From: Caldilineales bacterium | GTDB lineage: Bacteria > Chloroflexota > Anaerolineae > JAAEKA01 | NCBI GenBank assembly: GCA_021463315.1 | Contig: JAJTXO010000349.1 | Location: 1 to 5,073, forward strand | Direction: 5' to 3' | Length of the DNA stretch: 5,073 nucleotides | Part shown: positions 1 through 5,073 of the stretch, in pieces | How the letters are laid out: each line of letters begins with the position of its first letter | Position numbering within the stretch: position 1 is the stretch's first letter | Notes under the pieces: model-generated | Seen by the model: the letters and a program-made list of their open reading frames with translations, nothing else | Databases searched by the model: none | What the model was told of the DNA's origin: nothing | Program-made: the position numbers and the translations under genes

Positions 1-668
1 GCGGCTTCGAGCTTCGGCGATCGTTGCCTGGTTGAAACATCTCCGCCCATCGAAGCCAGCACGGTGTTCTGCAACGAACAAAGCAACGGATCGGACGTTG
101 GGTACTGCGCGCTCCAGGCGTTGTACTATGGCATCATTGATACATTTCCGAATGGCGCCGGCAACAAACATGTTCGTCGTTTGAATGTTCAGAGCTCAAC
201 CTCACTGACTTTCGAGGTGGAGTCTTTCGATCGCCGGTTCGATAACGTTCCGTCCGGCGACCCACATTTCTGGTTCTGCTACCGCAGCACGCCTGCCAAT
301 TGGTCTGGTCAGTGCTATCTCCATGCGGTTCCTGACAACGGTCTTGTCACCAATCACACTAATACGCCCAAGATTCGTTACAATTTCCATTTCCAGTGGT
401 TGACACCAACACTCGCTATGGGGTTTGGGTGCGCGGTTGTGGCGCGGCTGGGAATCCGCTCAATGCAGTTCAGATCGGGTTGCGCAATCAGCCCCTGTTT
501 ACGGCTGGAGGATGGCGAAATTGCTCGCAAGGCTGGGAAACCCGGAAGCTGGGTACGGTGACAGTCAGTTGGAACAGCAGTGATCCTGACGGCGCTTACC
601 GTGAGTTCAACGTTTGGATGTATGACGACGGTGTGAAAATTGATCAGGTGCAATTGATCAAGGAGTGA
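1..668 (+). CDS. C-terminal part of a cysteine-rich, probably secreted protein; frame broken near 400
   Basis: The reading frame is open from base 1 (5' end missing) to about 399, then continues one base back, in the frame that ends at the TGA at 666-668. Joining the two gives FHFQW-VDTNTRYGVWVRGCG, which reads as one protein. The end carries the pattern YGVWVRG ... NAVQIGL ... FNVWMYDDGVKIDQVQLIKE. I associate this pattern (Y-VWVRG, then a W-M--DG--ID-+-L strand) with C-terminal beta-sandwich or carbohydrate-binding-like modules of secreted bacterial proteins; this is recall, not a search. Seven cysteines (residues 9, 24, 36, 93 and 105, plus two after the shift) suggest disulfides and an extracellular location. 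No start, signal peptide or catalytic motif is visible in what remains. Without the shift, the first frame stops at 559-561 after a tail that does not resemble the family. GC looks clearly lower than in glyQS. Specific function unknown. Confidence 0.6.
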
Positions 669-734
669 AGCTGCGTGTAGTTTGCAGTCGTCAGACAGAA
701 GTCGTTGACGTATCGACATCTCGGATCGTTTCAC

Positions 735-778
735 GTCAGGGCACGGCCAAAAATGCGGCCGTGCCCTGACGATCTTTT
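735..778 (+). terminator. Rho-independent terminator, perfect 14-bp hairpin
   Basis: GTCAGGGCACGGCC (735-748) pairs perfectly with GGCCGTGCCCTGAC (757-770) across the 8-base loop AAAAATGC. A T4 run follows at 775-778. It lies 66 bases after the stop of the plus-strand gene ending at 668 and before the minus-strand gene ending at 805, so it sits between convergent genes. The T-run suits the plus-strand transcript. On the minus strand the stem is followed by GTGAAACG rather than T's, so termination there would be weaker. The stretch 669-804 holds no credible gene. Confidence 0.8.
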
Positions 779-804
779 CCGCAGAACCCCGTCATCCTGC
801 CTGC

Positions 805-1011
805 TCAGTCTGCCAGCAATTCCCAGGTCGTGACCTGGGCGTCGATGTAGTCCTCGCCCAACGCCTTGGCCACGGAGATGCGGTGGTGGCCGTCGCGCAC
901 GGCGTAGGCGTCGCCGACCTTGATCAGCTCCACCGTTGGCGGAGCATGGTGCGGACCCGCCGCAGCGGGACTTTGACGCTGAGCACGTTTCCGGGTAAGA
1001 TATTGGCGCAT
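805..1011 (-). CDS. Small ParB/Srx-like domain protein, probably a truncated remnant
   Basis: A 68-residue minus-strand ORF runs from ATG (complement of 1009-1011) to TGA (complement of 805-807). Residues 24-68 read PPTVELIKVGDAYAVRDG, then HHRISVAKALGEDYID and AQVTTWELLAD. The VGDAY-VRDGHHR-SVAKALG core is the hallmark of the ParB N-terminal/sulfiredoxin-like fold, here of the type found in stand-alone Chloroflexota proteins. Those usually carry a longer N-terminal part (an I-VGS-, DFDR segment) before the LPP-V-L-KVGD strand. Here only about 23 residues (starting MRQYLTRKRA) precede it, which suggests an internal deletion or replacement of the middle. No convincing Shine-Dalgarno site precedes the ATG, and the 5' end overlaps the divergent promoter at 973-1001. 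The frame stays open further upstream to 1203, but that part lies opposite the plus-strand gene at 1054 and is unlikely to be translated. The partner or substrate is unknown; it may be non-functional. Confidence 0.6.
   Translation of the reverse strand: MRQYLTRKRAQRQSPAAAGPHHAPPTVELIKVGDAYAVRDGHHRISVAKALGEDYIDAQVTTWELLAD
973..1001 (+). promoter_or_regulatory. Sigma70-type promoter for the antitoxin-like gene
   Basis: TTGACG (973-978, five of six to TTGACA) is followed after exactly 17 bases by TAAGAT (996-1001, four of six to TATAAT). Transcription would start near 1007-1009, leaving a leader of about 45 bases before the ATG at 1054. The element lies inside the beginning of the minus-strand ParB-like ORF. 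This fits the view that the beginning of that ORF is not its original sequence. It was recognised by eye only. Confidence 0.5.
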
Positions 1012-1053
1012 GACTGAATTCGTTGCAGGACCCAACTCGTAGGAGCAAGGAAC

Positions 1054-1425
1054 ATGTTGACGGCTGTGCAAGGTGTATATCGTCGTGGCAGAGTTGAGTT
1101 GGTCAAAGCCCCAAACAATCTTCGCGAGGACACGCCGGTACTCGTGACGTTTCTTGAGTCTGGCGTCATCGACTTGCGAGAGCAGGGTATCGACGAGACG
1201 CAAGCGGCCGATCTACGCGCACGTTTAACAACCTTCGCCGAGGATTGGTCAAGCCCAGAAATGGACGTCTATGACAACTACGACGAACTGAAACCGCTTG
1301 GCTCGGGTAGCGGGCCGCAGACGCCAACGCCCCACGGGGCGGCGTCCTGCGGCCACGCTGCACACGCGCGCACCCCGGGCCACCTGCTGCCGCGGGCGAC
1401 TGTCTCGCCTGCGCCTGCTGCCTGA
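1054..1425 (+). CDS. Small antitoxin-like protein (DUF104/AF2212-like N-terminus), with an extended C-terminus
   Basis: The ATG at 1054 is preceded by AGGAG (1041-1045) at 8-base spacing, a strong Shine-Dalgarno site, and by the promoter at 973-1001. The first ~35 residues (MLTAVQGVYRRGRVEL ... VLVTFLE) follow the G-Y--G+VEL--P--L-E---V-VTF pattern of short beta-barrel antitoxins such as the DUF104/AF2212-like group. These are normally paired with a toxin (PIN or MazF/PemK type). The next part, GIDETQAADLRARL then FAEDWSSPEMDVYDNYD, is a helical toxin-binding-like tail that I recall as ending soon after Y-D-YD in relatives of about 75-85 residues. Here the frame runs on for ~43 residues of Gly/Pro/Ala/His-rich sequence (from about 1297) into the GC-rich hairpin region and stops at 1423-1425. 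No toxin gene follows; the next gene is glyQS. This looks like an orphan antitoxin whose original 3' end was lost. Family assignment is moderate. Confidence 0.65.
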   Translation: MLTAVQGVYRRGRVELVKAPNNLREDTPVLVTFLESGVIDLREQGIDETQAADLRARLTTFAEDWSSPEMDVYDNYDELKPLGSGSGPQTPTPHGAASCGHAAHARTPGHLLPRATVSPAPAA

Positions 1426-1441
1426 GCTGAAGCCAGGCAGC
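1313..1441 (+). promoter_or_regulatory. Structured GC-rich leader upstream of glyQS: three hairpins
   Basis: Three stems can be drawn on the plus strand. The first is 1313-1354: GGCCGCAG with CTGCGGCC, then ACGCC with GGCGT, then GCCCC with GGGGC, with a one-base bulge and a three-base bulge, about 18 pairs. The second is 1391-1399 with 1405-1413, nine pairs including one G-U and a five-base loop. The third is 1417-1424 (GCTGCCTG) with 1434-1441 (CAGGCAGC), eight pairs. Together with the terminator-like stem at 1460-1477 they fill the space between the antitoxin-like gene and glyQS. The first could equally be the terminator of the upstream gene. I see no T-box bulge sequence (GGTGG-ACC-CG) and no glycine riboswitch core. 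High GC makes chance pairing common, but the first stem is long. Confidence 0.4.
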
Positions 1442-1459
1442 TCCCAGTGATTGTTGCTG

Positions 1460-1481
1460 GCCGGCCCCCGGGCCGGCTTTT
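1460..1481 (+). terminator. Terminator-like hairpin in the glyQS leader (possible attenuator)
   Basis: GCCGGCC (1460-1466) pairs with GGCCGGC (1471-1477) across a four-base loop, followed directly by TTTT (1478-1481). It ends 22 bases before the glyQS ATG, so it would stop transcripts entering from upstream. Its 5' arm overlaps an alternative pairing: GGCAGC (1436-1441) with GCTG-G-CC (1456-1462). That alternative would also break the preceding hairpin at 1417-1441. Such mutually exclusive helices are the layout expected of an attenuator, but no ligand-binding or tRNA-binding element is recognisable. It may simply terminate the upstream gene. Confidence 0.5.
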
Positions 1482-1502
1482 GAGTCTTCCAGAGGTATAC
1501 CC

Positions 1503-4500
1503 ATGTCCGAAAACCGTCCCCCCACCTTCCAAGAGATCATCATGCGCCTGGAGCGCTATTGGGCCGAGCGCGGCTGCATCATCTGGCAGCCCTACAGCGA
1601 GAAGGTCGGCGCCGGCACCATGAACCCGGCCACCGTGCTGCGCGTGCTGGGGCCGGAGCCGTGGAACGTGGCCTACGCCGAGCCCTCTTTCCGCGCCGAC
1701 GACGGCCGCTACGGCGAGAACCCCAACCGCATGCAGATGCACACCCAGTACCAGGTCATCCTCAAGCCTGACCCCGGCAACCCGCAGGAGCTCTACCTGG
1801 GCAGCCTGGACGCGATCGGCATCGACCGCCGCCAGCACGACATCCGCTTCGTCGAGGACAACTGGGCCAGCCCCGCGCTGGGCGCCTGGGGCCTGGGCTG
1901 GGAGGTCTGGCTGGACGGCATGGAGATCACCCAGTTCACCTATTTCCAGCAGGCCGGCGGCATGACCCTGGAGCCGATCAGCGTCGAGCTGACCTACGGC
2001 CTGGAGCGCATCGCCATGTTCCTGCAAGGGGTGCGCGAGGTCTGGCAGATCACCTGGGACGGCCAGCGCAGCTACGGCGACATCTACCTGCAGCAGGAGA
2101 TCGAATACTGCAAATACAACTTCGAGCTGGCCGACGTGGAGCGTCTCAAGCAGATGTACAACCTGTACGAGGCCGAGGGCAAGAGCGCCATCGCCGCTGG
2201 CTTGGTGATCCCCGCCCACGACTACATCCTGCGCTGCTCGCAGACCTTCAACCTGCTGGACGCGCGCGGTGCGATCGGCGTCACCGAGCGCGCCAGCTAT
2301 TTTGGCCGCATGCGCGATCTGGCGCGGCTGGTCAGCGACCTGTATGCGGAGCAGCGGATGCGCATGGAGTACCCGTTCCTGAACGAGGAACGAGGAACGA
2401 TGAACGATGAGCGGAGCGCGGAGAAGGATCTGGGAGCTGAGATAGCGGCCACCACTGGGGAAGCAGATCTGCTGCTGGAGATCGGATGTGAGGAGCTGCC
2501 GGTGGACGACGTGGTGGCGGGGATCGAGCAACTGCGTGTCGCTGCGCCCAAGCTGCTGGCCGAGGCGCGGCTGGCCCACGGCGCGGTGCGGGTGACGGGC
2601 ACGCCGCGGCGGCTGGTGATCACCGTGGAGAAGCTGGCCGGCCGGCAGGCCGACGAGGAGCGGGTCTTCCGCGGGCCGCCGGCCAACCGCGCCCAGGACG
2701 CCGAGGGCCAGTGGACCCAGGCCGCGATCGGTTTTGCGCGTAGCCGCGGGGTCGCGGTGGAGAGTCTGGATCTGCGCGAGGCCGATGGGGGCCGCTACGT
2801 TTTCGCCGTGCAGCAGGTGGCCGGCAAGGCGGCCGCCGAGATCCTGCCCGCGCTGCTGGTCAAGCTGATCGCCGGCCTGCGCTTCGAGAAGACCATGCGC
2901 TGGGCCTCCGACGGCGTCGCCTTCAGCCGGCCCATTCGCTGGTTCGTGGCCCTCTTCGGCCAGCAGGTGGTGCCCTTCAGCTACGCGAACGCGCATAGTG
3001 GGCGGATCAGCCGCGGCCTGCGCGTGCAGAACTCGCCGGAGATCGCCATCGCCAGCGCGTCCGATTACTTCGATGCCATGGCCCGCCACGGCATCGTGGT
3101 CGACCGGGCGCAGCGCCAGCAGATGATTCGCGAGCAGATCGCCGCGGCCGCGGCCAGCGTCGGCGGTGTCGTGCCCGACGAGCCAGCCCTGCTGGACGAG
3201 GTGACCGACCTGGTGGAGCAGCCGGCCGCGATCCTGGGCAGCTTCGAGGAGCGCTATCTCGACCTGCCGGCCGACGTTCTGACCAAGGTCATGCAGAAGC
3301 ATCAGCGCTATTTTCCGGTGGTTGGTGCATCGGTAGATTGGGAAACTGGTAAATTGGTGCGAGGTGAGACTTCCACGCACGCCGACGACTCCACCAATCT
3401 ACCAATTTACCAATCTACCAACCTCCTCCCCTACTTCATCACCGTGGCCAACGGCCAGCCCAGCGATCCGGCGGTGGTGCGGGCCGGCAACGAGGGGGTG
3501 ATCCGGGCGCGCTACGCCGACGCGGCCTTCTTCGTGGAGCACGACCGGCGGCAGCCGCTGGCCGACTTCACGCCGCGGCTGGCCACCCTGACCTTCCAGG
3601 AGCAGCTCGGCTCCATGCTGGACAAGGTGCGCCGGCTGGAGCAGTTGACCCCCTGGGTGGCGGCGCGGCTGGGGCTGTCGGCCGACGAGACCGCGACCGC
3701 CCTGCGTGCGGCCGGGCTGTGTAAGTCGGACCTGGCCACGTCGATGGTGGTGGAGATGACCTCGCTGCAGGGGATCATCGGCCGCGAGTATGCGCTGAGC
3801 AGCGGCGAGACGCCGGCGGTGGCGCAGGCGATCTTCGAGCACTACCTGCCGCGCGCCAGCGGCGACAAGCGCCCCGCGTCGCTGCCTGGCCTGGCGCTGG
3901 GGCTGGCCAACCGGCTGGACAGCATCGCCGGCCTCTTTGCGGTGGGGCTGGAGCCCAGCGGCTCGGCCGATCCCTTCGGGCTGCGCCGCGACGCGCTGGG
4001 GATCGTGCAAAACCTGGCCGAGGCCGGGCTGAGCTTCTCGGTGCGCGACGGCGTGGCTGAGGCGGCGCGGCTGCTGCCCACGGTGGCTCGGTCGGAGACC
4101 GGCCAGAGCAGTGTGGCTCGGTCGGAGACCGGCCAGAGCGACAGGCAGCAGGCGCTGGACAAGGCGGTGGCCTTTATCGCCGGCCGGCTGGAGAACTGGC
4201 TGCGCGACGCCGGCTATCCCTACGATGTGGTGCAGGCTGTGCTGGCCGAGCGGGGCGACGATCCGGCCGCCGCGCGGCGGACTGTGGCCAGCCTGGCCGA
4301 GGCGGTGGCGCAGCCCGATTGGCCGGCCGTGCTGACGGCCTACGCCCGCTGCAAGCGGATCGTGCGCAAGCTGGACGAGCAGATCGCCGCCGATACCGGG
4401 CGCATGGTGTACTTCTGGGTCGACCGCGACCTGACCTTCGTGTTCCAGTCGCTGGGCGCGTTCTTCCTGGACAGCGGACTTGAGGCCGCGCGCATGAAGG

Positions 4501-5073
4501 CGATCGCCGAGGGCGTCAGCGAAGACCGCCTGGAGGCGCGCGCCAAGGAGCTGTACCTCGACGAGTCGTTCGTCTCCGACGACAAGCTCGAGTCCAGGCG
4601 CAACTACCAGGCCGCGCTCAGCTATACCGAAAGCTTCGTGCGCAAGCACAAGCAGTTCGAGAAGCTGCGCCGCGACAAGGCCGACCAGGCCGAGCTGGGC
4701 GACGAGAACACCAACCCCTTCATGGTCGACCTGGTGAAACGCTACCGCAACACGATGGACGAGCTGATCGAGAAAGAGCGCACCATGCGCGCCCAGATGA
4801 TCCTGGAGGCGGCCGCGCTCTGCATCGAACCGCTGTTCCAGGTCAGCGACATCCGCAAGGCGAACAATTGGGCCAACGAACTCAAGTCTCTGAACCCCGT
4901 CGACCCCATGCACCACTTCGTGCGCGCGACCGCCTACTTCCAGGACGCGGATTACGAAACCGCGCTCACCGAATACAAGGCCTTCATGACCGGCAGCTCG
5001 ATCAGCGAGCACGCCAACCGGCGTTCGCTGGCGCGCCAGCGCATCGCGCAGTGCGAGGTGGAGTTGAACCGCG
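1503..5073 (+). CDS. glyQS: Fused glycyl-tRNA synthetase alpha+beta (GlyQS), 3' end joined in frame to an unrelated TPR-like sequence; partial
   Basis: This class II enzyme charges tRNA-Gly with glycine in the cytoplasm (ATP-dependent). In most bacteria it is an alpha2beta2 enzyme; here both subunits are in one chain. The ATG at 1503 has AGAGGT (1491-1496) six bases upstream, and MSENRPPTFQEIIMRLERYW is a typical alpha start. The alpha part (residues 1-294) shows VGAGTMNPAT (35-44), DDGRYGENPNRMQ (66-78), DIRFVEDNW (113-121), LGAWGLGWEVWLDGMEITQF (126-145) and motif 3, LTYGLERIAM (163-172). The beta part begins at ADLLLEIGCEELP (321-333) and includes MRWASDGVAFSRPIRWFVAL (465-484), KVMQKHQRYFP (595-605), GLCKSDLATSMVVEMTSLQG (738-757), LANRLDSIAG (801-810), DPFGLRRDALGIV (823-835) and AYARCKRIVR (946-955). 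The frame never breaks, yet after about residue 957 the ~100-residue C-terminal anticodon-binding region is absent and a TPR-like sequence follows to the window edge. Repeats occupy residues ~294-309, ~610-639 and 861-880. The GlyRS identity is certain; whether the 3' fusion is real is not. Confidence 0.93.
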   Translation, partial: MSENRPPTFQEIIMRLERYWAERGCIIWQPYSEKVGAGTMNPATVLRVLGPEPWNVAYAEPSFRADDGRYGENPNRMQMHTQYQVILKPDPGNPQELYLGSLDAIGIDRRQHDIRFVEDNWASPALGAWGLGWEVWLDGMEITQFTYFQQAGGMTLEPISVELTYGLERIAMFLQGVREVWQITWDGQRSYGDIYLQQEIEYCKYNFELADVERLKQMYNLYEAEGKSAIAAGLVIPAHDYILRCSQTFNLLDARGAIGVTERASYFGRMRDLARLVSDLYAEQRMRMEYPFLNEERGTMNDERSAEKDLGAEIAATTGEADLLLEIGCEELPVDDVVAGIEQLRVAAPKLLAEARLAHGAVRVTGTPRRLVITVEKLAGRQADEERVFRGPPANRAQDAEGQWTQAAIGFARSRGVAVESLDLREADGGRYVFAVQQVAGKAAAEILPALLVKLIAGLRFEKTMRWASDGVAFSRPIRWFVALFGQQVVPFSYANAHSGRISRGLRVQNSPEIAIASASDYFDAMARHGIVVDRAQRQQMIREQIAAAAASVGGVVPDEPALLDEVTDLVEQPAAILGSFEERYLDLPADVLTKVMQKHQRYFPVVGASVDWETGKLVRGETSTHADDSTNLPIYQSTNLLPYFITVANGQPSDPAVVRAGNEGVIRARYADAAFFVEHDRRQPLADFTPRLATLTFQEQLGSMLDKVRRLEQLTPWVAARLGLSADETATALRAAGLCKSDLATSMVVEMTSLQGIIGREYALSSGETPAVAQAIFEHYLPRASGDKRPASLPGLALGLANRLDSIAGLFAVGLEPSGSADPFGLRRDALGIVQNLAEAGLSFSVRDGVAEAARLLPTVARSETGQSSVARSETGQSDRQQALDKAVAFIAGRLENWLRDAGYPYDVVQAVLAERGDDPAAARRTVASLAEAVAQPDWPAVLTAYARCKRIVRKLDEQIAADTGRMVYFWVDRDLTFVFQSLGAFFLDSGLEAARMKAIAEGVSEDRLEARAKELYLDESFVSDDKLESRRNYQAALSYTESFVRKHKQFEKLRRDKADQAELGDENTNPFMVDLVKRYRNTMDELIEKERTMRAQMILEAAALCIEPLFQVSDIRKANNWANELKSLNPVDPMHHFVRATAYFQDADYETALTEYKAFMTGSSISEHANRRSLARQRIAQCEVELNR
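2381..2429 (+). repeat. 7-nt tandem repeat in the alpha/beta linker of glyQS
   Basis: Four units GAACGAG, GAACGAG, GAACGAT, GAACGAT occupy 2381-2408. They are followed by decayed units GAGCGGA, GCGCGGA and GAAGGAT to 2429. The period of seven is not a codon multiple, so the encoded peptide (NEERGTMNDERSAEKD) does not look periodic. It lies right after the end of the alpha subunit (PFL) and before the beta start, in the linker, where inserted sequence is least harmful. I recall similar GAACGAT-type tracts scattered in Chloroflexota genomes, within and between genes. Confidence 0.75.
3332..3420 (+). repeat. 8-nt tandem repeat with an inverted partner inside glyQS
   Basis: On the right, ACCAATCT, ACCAATTT, ACCAATCT, ACCA run from 3393 to 3420. 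On the left, GGTAGAT (3332-3338) and TGGTAAATTGGT (3347-3358) are the reverse complements of 3413-3419 and 3401-3412. The whole can fold as a 12-bp plus 7-bp stem with an 8-base bulge on the left and a ~42-base loop. It encodes an insertion of about 30 residues between YFPVV and LLPYFITVANG, two stretches that are nearly adjacent in ordinary GlyRS beta. The AT-rich arms stand out against the GC-rich gene. This looks like a small hairpin-type insertion or repeat expansion that kept the frame. Confidence 0.8.
4083..4142 (+). repeat. Two 30-nt tandem units with a palindromic core inside glyQS
   Basis: Bases 4083-4109 and 4113-4139 are identical over 27 nt; the units are 30 nt apart. They encode VARSETGQSS and VARSETGQSD. 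Each unit contains a hairpin: TGGC-T-CGGTC pairs with GACCGGCCA around a GGA loop (nine pairs, one bulged T). The insertion falls after AARLLPT and before the helix RQQALDKAVAFIAGRLENWL, where GlyRS beta has a variable linker. The palindromic core resembles GGTCGGAGACC-type elements that I recall as dispersed in Chloroflexota genomes. Confidence 0.85.
4383..5073 (+). other. Unrecognised TPR-like sequence fused in frame to the glyQS 3' end; foreign or chimeric segment
   Basis: From about residue 958-961 of the glyQS frame to the window edge (residue 1190), nothing resembles GlyRS. The segment is rich in Lys, Glu, Asp and Arg, predicted mostly helical. It contains TPR-like stretches: NYQAALSYTESFV (1034-1046), DIRKANNWANELKSLNPVDP (1116-1135) and MHHFVRATAYFQDADYETAL (1136-1155), then EYKAFM. 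A helix-rich or coiled-coil-like portion lies between (about 1060-1105). The ...LNP-DP then A-AYF--DYE-AL-EY-F pattern is classic for TPR scaffold proteins. Codon use is GC-rich like glyQS, but Lys content rises sharply. An ATG at 4404 is in frame but has no clear Shine-Dalgarno site, so this could be the inside or the beginning of another gene. Function unknown. Confidence 0.6.

Noticed and set aside
390..405. Programmed ribosomal frameshifting in the first gene.
   Set aside because: No slippery heptamer and no obvious stimulatory structure just downstream. A one-base indel explains it more simply.
378..734. Minus-strand ORF of 118 codons opposite the first gene.
   Set aside because: The plus strand shows family-like motifs here, and the ORF runs over no ribosome-binding site or recognisable domain.
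735..770. End of an insertion sequence or attachment site.
   Set aside because: The perfect hairpin with a small loop and a following T-run between convergent genes fits a terminator. No transposase, integrase or flanking duplication is seen.
1296..1502. T-box leader or glycine riboswitch for glyQS.
   Set aside because: Neither the T-box bulge sequence nor the glycine aptamer core could be found by eye; only generic hairpins are present.
1278..3380. A 700-residue minus-strand ORF opposite glyQS.
   Set aside because: It is antisense to conserved GlyRS alpha and beta motifs. Its Leu/His/Gly/Arg/Ala-rich, repetitive composition is what the complement of GC-rich codons gives.
4083..4142. A CRISPR fragment.
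   Set aside because: Only two units with a 3-base gap between identical parts, inside a coding frame. There are no spacers and no cas genes.
3399..5012. A 537-residue minus-strand ORF opposite the glyQS 3' half and the TPR-like tail.
   Set aside because: Same shadow effect. The plus strand encodes recognisable GlyRS beta and TPR-like sequence over the same bases.
4404..5073. A separate gene starting at the in-frame ATG at 4404.
   Set aside because: No Shine-Dalgarno site upstream and no stop between it and glyQS. Kept as a possibility but not annotated as its own CDS.

Overview
The window looks like a bacterial, GC-rich, metagenome-type contig. Its most informative gene is a fused alpha+beta glycyl-tRNA synthetase (GlyQS). 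The fused architecture, a small ParB-like domain of a type I associate with Chloroflexota, and several short-period repeats inside genes together suggest a Chloroflexota member (Anaerolineae/Caldilineae-like). This placement rests on family recall and was not tested by a search. Both ends cut through genes, and the odd length of 5073 bases may mean the window is a whole contig.

Layout. (1) Positions 1-668, plus strand: the 3' part of a cysteine-rich, probably secreted protein with a C-terminal beta-sandwich-like module. Its reading frame breaks near 395-405 and looks like a one-base loss. (2) Positions 669-804: an intergenic stretch with a perfect 14-bp hairpin followed by four T's, a good terminator. 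(3) Positions 805-1011, minus strand: a 68-residue ORF whose last 45 residues are a ParB/sulfiredoxin-like core, probably a cut-down remnant. (4) Positions 973-1425, plus strand: a good sigma70-type promoter, a Shine-Dalgarno site and a small antitoxin-like gene. No toxin gene follows, and the ORF's last ~40 codons run into a structured GC-rich leader. (5) Positions ~1300-1502: a leader with four hairpins, the last a terminator-like stem ending 22 bases before the glyQS start. (6) Position 1503 to the end, plus strand: one uninterrupted frame of 1190 codons. Residues 1-294 are GlyRS alpha and about 321-957 are GlyRS beta. The final ~230 residues are not GlyRS but a charged, TPR-like protein of unknown function, which replaces the expected C-terminal anticodon-binding region.

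The most notable signals lie inside glyQS. Three unrelated short repeats (a 7-nt tandem, an 8-nt tandem with an inverted partner, and a 30-nt palindromic tandem) sit in the alpha/beta linker and at two other apparent loop positions, all without breaking the frame. The gene also ends in an in-frame join to an unrelated TPR-like sequence, which is either a real fusion or, more likely, an assembly chimera. I see no complete novel defence or mobile system. The interest is in repeat invasion of an essential gene, the 3' join, and a possible attenuator upstream of glyQS.
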